A stretch of DNA of 5,394 nt. Source: Actinomycetota bacterium. Lineage in GTDB: Bacteria > Actinomycetota > Aquicultoria > Aquicultorales > Aquicultoraceae. This document shows, piece by piece, positions 1-4,808 of the stretch. The translations under genes and the position numbers were made by a program. Numbering within the stretch: position 1 is the first letter of the stretch; each line of letters opens with the position of its first letter. The notes under the pieces are model-generated. The model saw only the letters and a list, made by a program, of their open reading frames with translations, had not been told where the DNA came from and did not search any database. Where the stretch lies: assembly GCA_030017355.1 (NCBI GenBank), contig JASEIR010000009.1, positions 1 through 5,394 of the forward strand, written 5' to 3'.

Positions 1-327
1 CCGCTCCAAGCGAGCGACGCCATATATCATGGCATGGAATTTAAGATTCTCGAGTGCGCTAAGGCGCTCATCAAGACTTGGGTCTTGAAAAACCAAGCCG
101 ATGGATTTTCTTACTGCAAGACGATCCTTTATTAAGTCAAAACCGTTTATAATAGCTTTACCTGACGTTGGCCTAAGAAGCGTGCAAAGCATATTAATGG
201 TTGTTGTCTTGCCGGCACCGTTTGGCCCTAAAAAGCCAAATATCTCGCCACGACCAACCTCAAATGAGATTCCTTTTACTGCTACAAGATTTTGATATTC
301 TTTTCTAATCCTATCTACTTCAATAAT
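1..327 (-). CDS. ABC transporter ATP-binding protein, DrrA/CcmA-like (N-terminal part, ATT start proposed)
   Basis: This is the N-terminal 109 codons of the nucleotide-binding subunit of an ABC transporter. The 3' part lies beyond base 1. The visible protein has the Walker A motif GPNGAGKT at residues 34-41 and a Q-loop segment VFQDPSLDERLS around residues 79-90 (Gln81). It continues into ENLKFHAMIYGV, wording typical of ABC-2-type exporter ATPases of the DrrA (daunorubicin resistance) group. The signature motif, Walker B and H-loop are outside the window. Such ATPases pair with a six-helix ABC-2 permease and energise export of drugs, lipids or polysaccharides; the substrate here is unknown. 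The start is odd. The frame is closed by TAA 15 bases upstream, and no ATG, GTG or TTG occurs before codon 46, which is already past Walker A. ATT at 325-327, 10 nt after AAAGGAG, gives the family-like N-terminus (M)IEVDRIRKEY. The gene follows the protease stop by 38 nt, so cotranscription is likely. The family call is firm and the start is tentative. Confidence 0.9.
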   Translation of the reverse strand, partial: MIEVDRIRKEYQNLVAVKGISFEVGRGEIFGFLGPNGAGKTTTINMLCTLLRPTSGKAIINGFDLIKDRLAVRKSIGLVFQDPSLDERLSALENLKFHAMIYGVARLER

Positions 328-337
328 TGCTTTGACT

Positions 338-344
338 CTCCTTT
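338..344 (-). promoter_or_regulatory. Ribosome binding site of the ABC ATPase gene (decides an ATT start)
   Basis: AAAGGAG on the minus strand is a strong Shine-Dalgarno sequence in the 38-nt gap after the protease gene. The only in-frame codon at sensible spacing that also matches the family's N-terminus is ATT, 10 nt downstream. No conventional start codon lies in the right frame between the upstream stop and Walker A. Confidence 0.7.
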
Positions 345-365
345 ATAATGGATTAAGGGGGCGCA

Positions 366-1655
366 CTAGCGAGCTTGTTCTTGCGCTCGCACTTTTCTTC
401 TAAACCATTTTCTCTTAAACCATTTATTCTGCACAAGAGCTTCATATATGTTTATGATGAGATTTAGGAGTGCTGAACTTGGAGGTGAATGGTCAACTAG
501 CTCAAGTGGATTTTCCCTGGTTTGCACATATTCAAGAGCCAAATCAGCCATTAACATGCCAGACCCTTGCGAATAATCATCAACCCCTAGGTCCTTTGCA
601 GTATTCATTAGCGCCTCTTTTATAAGCTGCGGTGAGGCCTTTCTGTTTGCTTCAAGAAGAAGGGCGGCCACTCCACTTACATGCGGGGCAGCCATACTGG
701 TCCCCGTCGCCGACGTATAGTATTTATCAAGCGGCTTTCCGGCTCGTGTATCACGGGCCCGAACCGATATGATATCTACACCTGGCGCTACTATCTCTGG
801 CTTTAGCCTATCATCAACCGTGGGTCCTCTTGAGGAAAACTCAGCAACAAACCCCGTCGGTGTTACAGCCCCAACTGTTATAACGCGGCGAGCTGCTGCA
901 GGGCTTCCTATTACCCTTCTATCAGGGCCATCATTGCCCGCAGCCACGCAAACAACCACACCAGCATCAACTGCTAAATCGCACATCTCGCACAATGCAT
1001 CATTTCCATCCGATGGGTTTGCGGAAGCAAGTGAAAGATTTATTATATCGGCACCAAGCTCTACTGCCCATTCAATGGCCGCCATCACATCACTCATCCG
1101 TCCACTTCCATCTGCTTTTAAAACCTTACCAGCCATGATTAGTGCACCTGGCGCAATGCCTTTATATTTTCTGCCTGAATATGAGCCACTACCAGCAGCA
1201 ATGCCAGCTACATGGCTTCCATGACCATTGCCATCCTTAAACCCCTCTAAGGTAAAGTCTCTGACTGCAACAATGCGGTCGGCAAAATCAGGGTGGGCCC
1301 TATCTATGCCTGTATCTATTATTGCAATTTTTATGCCCTTACCTGAAAGGCCTCTCTCCTGTACGTGATGGGCACCTACAAGCCCAACCGACTCATCAAG
1401 AACTGCGTATACTTTTTCATCCTCTTCGATTCTTTCTATCCATGGTTCGTGCAGGAGGCTTTCAATCCTTTCGACTGGAAGCGCTATAGAGATAGCGTTT
1501 GCCATTTTTATTACTTGGCGGATGCCAATAAAGGGCTGCTGGGCAAGTTCAGACAAGACACCCTTTTCAAAAGAGCGCAGCTTAACAATAATATGTACTA
1601 TTTCCTCAGGCGCCATTGCTGATATCTTCTCTGCCAATCTAGCAACAATCCGCAT
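366..1655 (-). CDS. Subtilisin-like serine protease (peptidase S8) with I9-like propeptide and no signal peptide
   Basis: This 429-residue protein is a subtilase, an endopeptidase using an Asp-His-Ser triad. Residues about 20-88 resemble an I9-type inhibitor/chaperone propeptide, ending near IERIEEDEKVYAV. The catalytic domain spans about 95-380: Asp114 in AIIDTGID, His145 in GHGSHVAG, oxyanion-hole Asn241 in AAGND and Ser320 in GTSMAAPHVSG. All key residues are present, so it should be active. The N-terminus has no hydrophobic signal sequence, so the enzyme is probably cytoplasmic or exported by an unrecognised route. A C-terminal extension (about 385-429) has a hydrophobic stretch and then a very basic aromatic tail, KWFKRKWFRRK. 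A CxxC pair (Cys222, Cys225) and Cys236 lie near the oxyanion Asn. The ATG start is well supported by AAGGAGG five bases upstream. The gene sits 82 nt after the permease gene (a palindrome lies in the gap) and 38 nt before the ABC ATPase gene. Its substrate is unknown; maturation of a product of the adjacent exporter is only a possibility. Confidence 0.96.
   Translation of the reverse strand: MRIVARLAEKISAMAPEEIVHIIVKLRSFEKGVLSELAQQPFIGIRQVIKMANAISIALPVERIESLLHEPWIERIEEDEKVYAVLDESVGLVGAHHVQERGLSGKGIKIAIIDTGIDRAHPDFADRIVAVRDFTLEGFKDGNGHGSHVAGIAAGSGSYSGRKYKGIAPGALIMAGKVLKADGSGRMSDVMAAIEWAVELGADIINLSLASANPSDGNDALCEMCDLAVDAGVVVCVAAGNDGPDRRVIGSPAAARRVITVGAVTPTGFVAEFSSRGPTVDDRLKPEIVAPGVDIISVRARDTRAGKPLDKYYTSATGTSMAAPHVSGVAALLLEANRKASPQLIKEALMNTAKDLGVDDYSQGSGMLMADLALEYVQTRENPLELVDHSPPSSALLNLIINIYEALVQNKWFKRKWFRRKVRAQEQAR
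396..425 (-). repeat. 15-bp tandem duplication in the 3' end of the protease gene
   Basis: Two adjacent 15-bp units, 396-410 and 411-425, match at 13 of 15 positions and are in frame. They encode KWFKR followed by KWFRR near the C-terminus of the subtilase, building a basic, tryptophan/phenylalanine-rich tail. This is seen directly in the sequence. Confidence 0.8.
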
Positions 1656-1660
1656 ATGTG

Positions 1661-1667
1661 CCTCCTT
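1661..1667 (-). promoter_or_regulatory. Ribosome binding site of the subtilase gene
   Basis: AAGGAGG on the minus strand, five bases before the ATG at 1655, is a near-perfect Shine-Dalgarno sequence and fixes the protease start at a position without a signal peptide. Confidence 0.85.
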
Positions 1668-1701
1668 GTTAAATCATTGCAGCACTTCAGGAGCTAGAAT
1701 T

Positions 1702-1726
1702 AAGTTAGTCTAAATTTAGCTAACTT
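1702..1726 (-). promoter_or_regulatory. Nested AT-rich dyad in the permease-protease gap (possible operator or RNA hairpin)
   Basis: Perfect 7-bp inverted arms, AAGTTAG at 1702-1708 and CTAACTT at 1720-1726, enclose a perfect 10-bp palindrome CTAAATTTAG at 1710-1719, with one extra base at 1709. The element lies 12 nt past the permease stop and about 35 nt before the protease Shine-Dalgarno. No U-tract follows on either strand and the stem is AT-rich, so it is a poor intrinsic terminator. A repressor-binding site or an mRNA processing/stability hairpin between the two cistrons fits better. The function is inferred; the symmetry is visible. Confidence 0.45.
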
Positions 1727-1737
1727 GTTGACCTTGC

Positions 1738-2646
1738 TTAGCCAACATAGCTAAAAAATACACCAATTGCTGATGCAGCGAGCCAACAGCAAAAAATAAA
1801 AGCAACCGCTTTCTTATATCCAAGCCAGCGACCTAAGGTAGATAAGACAGGGAAATTCACCACTGGCGCTGCTAGCATTAAAGAGACCGCGGCTCCCATA
1901 TCCATGCCCTTCTTAAGCAGAACAAACAAGATAGGGACTTCTAGTCCAAGAGCAAAATAAAATGGAAAGCCAAGTAAGGAAGTTTTTAGTGCAGTATACT
2001 TGCCACCCAGGATAGCCCGAATTGCTTCAGATGGCACTATAACATAAACCAGTGAAGCTATAAAAAGGCTTAAGACCAACCAAGGAAGTGTTATCCTAGC
2101 AAGTTTTAAGAAATTCTGCCAGGCTCCTGAGAGTTTGGGCTCTAAATTATCCTTATTTATATAATCATAAGAAACCTCGCAAAAGTCCTGGTTAAAGAGG
2201 GATTTTATCTCAAAATCCAAGGGTCTGCTAGAAAATCTTGGCTCTAGGACTTTTCTTACAATCAGGGGCAAAACAATCAAGAAAGCAAGCGCTGCTATTA
2301 CTCTTAGCGCAGCAAACTGCCAGCTTATCATAAAGGTGATTATGAGTGCGGGCAGGGATGCTCCGGCGCCAACCCCAACAAATGCAAGTGTGTAGGGCCA
2401 CCCTGCACCATAGCGCTCTATAGAAGCAGCCATAGGAATTCGGCAAACCGGCGTAACTGGCAAAAATACTGCAAACAAGGTTGATGTAAAAGTTGTGCGG
2501 CCTCTTTTCCCTAACATTAATCTATCAAGTGAGCGAAAAGAAAAGTACTCCATAAATACTGACGAGACCACTAATGCTATAATGAACAACGGGAGTATAT
2601 CGATTGCAAAACCACGAAATGTTTGCAGTATCTGTAAAAAAATCAA
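1738..2646 (-). CDS. Permease of the ArsP_1/DUF318-like family (polytopic membrane protein)
   Basis: This integral membrane protein of about 302 residues has roughly eight hydrophobic segments. They fall in two halves separated by a hydrophilic loop (about residues 136-180, counted from the start used here). The first half carries FLPVTPVCRIPMA followed by a glycine-rich helix. The second half carries LEVPILFVLLKKGMDMGAA and LAAPVVNFPVL. This two-fold pattern, with a Pro/Cys motif in the first half and an NFP-like motif in the second, resembles predicted permeases of the ArsP_1 (DUF318) family, some of which export organoarsenicals. The usual CxC-type motif has only one cysteine here (Cys68), so the substrate cannot be assumed. 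I chose TTG at 2644-2646 because GGGAGAG lies six bases upstream and the predicted transcript starts near 2675. A TTG at 2667 would add seven residues but has no Shine-Dalgarno. The gene is divergent from the cyclo-ligase gene and leads into the protease gene. Membrane-permease call strong, family moderately sure, substrate unknown. Confidence 0.8.
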   Translation of the reverse strand: MIFLQILQTFRGFAIDILPLFIIALVVSSVFMEYFSFRSLDRLMLGKRGRTTFTSTLFAVFLPVTPVCRIPMAASIERYGAGWPYTLAFVGVGAGASLPALIITFMISWQFAALRVIAALAFLIVLPLIVRKVLEPRFSSRPLDFEIKSLFNQDFCEVSYDYINKDNLEPKLSGAWQNFLKLARITLPWLVLSLFIASLVYVIVPSEAIRAILGGKYTALKTSLLGFPFYFALGLEVPILFVLLKKGMDMGAAVSLMLAAPVVNFPVLSTLGRWLGYKKAVAFIFCCWLAASAIGVFFSYVG

Positions 2647-2652
2647 AATACT

Positions 2653-2659
2653 CTCTCCC
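2653..2659 (-). promoter_or_regulatory. Ribosome binding site of the permease gene (decides the TTG start)
   Basis: GGGAGAG on the minus strand sits six bases before the TTG at 2646. It lies inside the reading frame of the longer alternative starting with TTG at 2667, which has no comparable site upstream. This favours the shorter protein. Confidence 0.6.
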
Positions 2660-2681
2660 AAAAACAATAGTTGATTATTAA

Positions 2682-2710
2682 ATTTAACCGCTTTTCAGCG
2701 AGGCTTTCAA
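2682..2710 (-). promoter_or_regulatory. Putative sigma-70-type promoter of the permease-protease run
   Basis: On the minus strand TTGAAA (2705-2710; five of six matches to TTGACA) is followed by an exact 17-base spacer and TTAAAT (2682-2687; four of six matches to TATAAT). Transcription would start near 2675, giving a leader of about 30 nt that contains the GGGAGAG site. The spacer includes CGCT-GAAA-AGCG, a small perfect dyad. The same gap must also drive the divergent cyclo-ligase gene, for which I could not find a convincing promoter. Confidence 0.5.
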
Positions 2711-2790
2711 TACAGAGTTCACACAAGACCTTAGTTTTAGCAAGAGGCCAAGATGGCTACCGCTTGCAGAAAGGATTGGTACAAAGATTT

Positions 2791-3375
2791 ATGTCGCCAA
2801 AGCGCGCCCTAAGGCAATCAATAAGAGAAAAACGAGATTTGCTAGATGAGCAAGAGCGCCAAAGATGCGCTCTATCTATTAAGGATAGGCTTTTTAGCCT
2901 GCCAGAATTTAAAAACGCAAAATCTATTCTGTTCTTCGCAAGCTTTGGAAGTGAAGTGCCAACATTTCAGATGATGGAAGAGGCGCTCGGCATGGGCAAA
3001 AAAGTAATTCTTCCAGTTACTGATGTTGAAAAAAAGCGCCTTTTACTTCGAAAAGTCACAGATCTAAAAAGCCTTAAGGCAAGCAAATACGGCATACCTG
3101 AGCCAAGCACAGAGAATACTGTCCACTACGAGCCTGGTTTAATTGACCTTGTAATTGTCCCAGGGATTGTTTTTGATTTATGCGGGCACCGGATTGGATA
3201 TGGGGGTGGCTACTATGACCGTTTCCTAAGCACGATTGATCCTTCGGTGCCAAGAATCTCGATTGCTTTTGAGCTGCAGATCGTTGAAAAAATACCAAGT
3301 GAGGATCATGACCTGCCTGTTGATAAAGTTGTGACCGAGAAGCGGGTTATTGACACGTGTGAAGCGAGAGGTTAA
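2791..3375 (+). CDS. 5-formyltetrahydrofolate cyclo-ligase (MTHFS family)
   Basis: This 194-residue cytoplasmic enzyme converts 5-formyltetrahydrofolate to 5,10-methenyltetrahydrofolate with ATP, returning this dead-end folate to the one-carbon pool. It is of usual family length and is the homologue of E. coli YgfA and B. subtilis YqgN. The N-terminus SPKRALRQSIREKR matches the family's basic first helix. FFASFGSEVPT lies at about 48-58, and the middle carries KYGIPEP at 99-105. The glycine-rich nucleotide-binding motif GYGGGYYDR is at 136-144, preceded by DLVIVPGIVFD. The C-terminus LPVDKVVTEKRVI is also typical. I chose ATG at 2791 because the family homology begins there. The frame stays open upstream to a TTG at 2671, but that 40-residue extension looks non-homologous and has no ribosome site. 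The best Shine-Dalgarno is AAGGA at 2771-2775, 15 nt away, so translation may be modest. It is the only plus-strand gene, divergent from the permease gene, and its stop overlaps the stop of the PAP2-like gene by four bases. Confidence 0.95.
   Translation: MSPKRALRQSIREKRDLLDEQERQRCALSIKDRLFSLPEFKNAKSILFFASFGSEVPTFQMMEEALGMGKKVILPVTDVEKKRLLLRKVTDLKSLKASKYGIPEPSTENTVHYEPGLIDLVIVPGIVFDLCGHRIGYGGGYYDRFLSTIDPSVPRISIAFELQIVEKIPSEDHDLPVDKVVTEKRVIDTCEARG
3372..3375. other. Tail-to-tail overlap of two stop codons (TTAA)
   Basis: The four bases TTAA carry TAA stop codons on both strands: 3373-3375 ends the plus-strand cyclo-ligase gene and 3374-3372 ends the minus-strand PAP2-like gene. No room is left for a dedicated terminator between the convergent genes. 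Neither flank shows a GC-rich hairpin followed by a U-tract. Confidence 0.9.
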
Positions 3376-4001
3376 ACAAGCCCAAATTGCCAAAATACTG
3401 CGATTGCTATTGCGGCTGCAACCAAGGCGCCTGCCAGCAACTGCCAGGGAGTGTGCTTCTTTAGCGTAAGTCTGGCCCAAAGCACTACCGGCACAAAAAA
3501 AGCGACTGGTAATGCTCGCACGCCATATAGTGCTATAAGCACGGCAGCAACTGAAGATATCCCCGCGGCATGCAAGCTTATTTTCCAAAATGCCGTAATT
3601 ATTGTAATGACGGCTCCGGTAATTACGACGGTCCAGGACACCGTCTTCATTGCATCCGTTGCCCCAATGAGATAAATAGAAGCAAGGCCTAAAACGGCGC
3701 AACAGAAGGAAAAGATAAAGGGTTTGACCCTCTCTCGACGGCTGCTGATATGGACATCTCCAACCAAACCCAGCCTGACTCGCCGGTGAATATCCCATAC
3801 AGGAAGGACGCTGAAGAACAGGCTGGCAACCAACCAAGATATAAGGCCTATAAACACGGTTGGTGAGGAGGCAAAGGATATAATAAAGAAGAATGGGGCA
3901 GACAGGTAGTACGGGTTAAATATATCGGATATCCAGTTAGCCAACTTTTCGCGGCTCAAAAACCTTAACACCACCCACGATACGTCGCTTATATAAGACA
4001 T
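3372..4001 (-). CDS. Divergent PAP2-superfamily-like membrane protein
   Basis: This 209-residue protein has about six hydrophobic segments. Three spots recall the PAP2 (type 2 phosphatidic acid phosphatase) active-site motifs: SRRERVKPF at 87-95 for KX6RP, KISLHAAG at 140-147 (His144) for PSGH, and WARLTLKKHTPWQLLAGA at 175-192 for SRX5HX3D. The third keeps the R-X5-H spacing (Arg177, His183) but has Gln187 where the family has Asp, and the first has KP instead of RP. PAP2 enzymes dephosphorylate lipid phosphates such as phosphatidate or undecaprenyl diphosphate at the membrane; whether this variant is active cannot be told. ATG at 4001 is preceded by GGAG with a nine-base spacer. The first 65 bases overlap the 3' end of the YihY-like gene in another frame, implying translational coupling. 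The stop codon shares TTAA with the convergent cyclo-ligase stop, and no terminator is visible. Membrane protein certain, PAP2 assignment fairly likely. Confidence 0.75.
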   Translation of the reverse strand: MSYISDVSWVVLRFLSREKLANWISDIFNPYYLSAPFFFIISFASSPTVFIGLISWLVASLFFSVLPVWDIHRRVRLGLVGDVHISSRRERVKPFIFSFCCAVLGLASIYLIGATDAMKTVSWTVVITGAVITIITAFWKISLHAAGISSVAAVLIALYGVRALPVAFFVPVVLWARLTLKKHTPWQLLAGALVAAAIAIAVFWQFGLV

Positions 4002-4806
4002 TTACTTCTGCTCCAATTAATAAAAGCACCGCTGAAATATACATCCAGAATAATAGCAGAACGATGGTTGCAAGGCTTCCATAAACAAGGCCATAGCCTG
4101 TCCGCGCAAAAGCATTTAGATATAGAGCAAATAGATAGTTGGCAACTTGCCACGTAAGACCAGCCACAAGCGCGCCAACCCAAACATCCTTAAAGCTTAA
4201 TTTAACATTTGGCACCAACCAGTATACTATTAAAAAAAGCAGTAGAGTTGATACAAATGCAAGCGCTACTGAGATGATAGTCCATGCAAAGACTACAACT
4301 GTGTGCGGAAAGACCAGGCTTAAAACCTCATCTCTAAATACTGAAGCAACTGAGACAGCGGCAAACGAGATAAGAAAAAGAGCAATGATGATAAAATACA
4401 CCCCTACCGAAACAAGTTTTAACTTTGCAAGATTCCTTGTTTCTTTTACCTCATAGACATCATTTAGACCAAGCGCTAAGCTCCCAAAAAGGTTGGTTCC
4501 TGACCATAGAAGAGCAATCAATGCAATGAAGCCTGCGCTTGACCGGTTTGCAATTAAGGCCCTTATTGTACCCTCTACTAGGCTTGCTCCAACAGGAAAA
4601 TTTCTAAAAACGAAATCTAGAATTTGATCTCTCGTTGCCTCATCCTCCAATACAAAACCTAACGCAATGCCCATGAAAATAAGGAGCGGAAATAGAGAAA
4701 AAAATGCAAAGAATGCTACGCCTGCCGAAAGAAGGAAGCCGTTATGCTCGTTAAACTTTCTATAAACCTCTAATAAAAATTCGTAGCTAGCCCGGGGGGT
4801 GCGCAA
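3937..4806 (-). CDS. YihY/BrkB family inner-membrane protein
   Basis: This integral membrane protein of about 289 residues has six hydrophobic segments spanning most of its length. It shows the hallmark stretches of the YihY/BrkB (PF03631) family: GVAFFAFFSLFPLL in the first helix, LLWSGTNLFGSL near residue 105, YWLVPNVKLSFKDVWVGALV near 195-213, and YGSLATIVLLLFWMYISA near 241-259 ahead of LLIGAEVN. Some members were once misnamed ribonuclease BN; the biochemical role is not settled, and a transport or envelope role is usual speculation. I favour TTG at 4804-4806, which has GGAG eight bases upstream and starts two bases after the metallophosphoesterase stop. A GTG at 4815 would add three residues and overlap that gene by seven bases, but it overlaps the Shine-Dalgarno itself. 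The 3' end overlaps the PAP2-like gene by 65 nt. The gene is therefore the middle cistron of a tightly packed operon. Confidence 0.93.
   Translation of the reverse strand: MRTPRASYEFLLEVYRKFNEHNGFLLSAGVAFFAFFSLFPLLIFMGIALGFVLEDEATRDQILDFVFRNFPVGASLVEGTIRALIANRSSAGFIALIALLWSGTNLFGSLALGLNDVYEVKETRNLAKLKLVSVGVYFIIIALFLISFAAVSVASVFRDEVLSLVFPHTVVVFAWTIISVALAFVSTLLLFLIVYWLVPNVKLSFKDVWVGALVAGLTWQVANYLFALYLNAFARTGYGLVYGSLATIVLLLFWMYISAVLLLIGAEVNVLYKRRIVGGVKVFEPRKVG
4011..4014 (-). promoter_or_regulatory. Ribosome binding site of the PAP2-like gene
   Basis: GGAG on the minus strand lies nine bases before the ATG at 4001, inside the coding sequence of the YihY-like gene. It supports the start that creates the 65-nt gene overlap. 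Confidence 0.6.
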
Positions 4807-4808
4807 AT

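Noticed and set aside
101..295. A 64-codon plus-strand open frame at the left edge
   Set aside because: It is antisense to the Walker A and Q-loop region of the ABC ATPase, which is clearly the coding strand.
769..1224. A 151-codon plus-strand open frame opposite the subtilase gene
   Set aside because: It is antisense to the conserved catalytic domain and is rich in Ala, Ser, Pro and Thr, as expected for a shadow frame; no ribosome site or domain.
1702..1726. Intrinsic terminator after the permease gene
   Set aside because: The inverted repeat is AT-rich and is not followed by a run of T on either strand; operator or processing hairpin is a better guess.
2671..2790. N-terminal 40-residue extension of the cyclo-ligase from TTG at 2671
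   Set aside because: No Shine-Dalgarno precedes it, it would overlap the divergent promoter, and the family's normal N-terminus begins at the ATG at 2791.
3353..3360. 8-bp palindrome ACACGTGT near the end of the cyclo-ligase gene
   Set aside because: It is short, lies in coding sequence, and has no U-tract, so it does not qualify as a terminator or operator.
3226..3837. A 203-codon minus-strand open frame overlapping the PAP2-like gene
   Set aside because: It lies in another frame of two genuine genes, has no recognisable domain or hydrophobic pattern, and its composition looks like out-of-frame translation.
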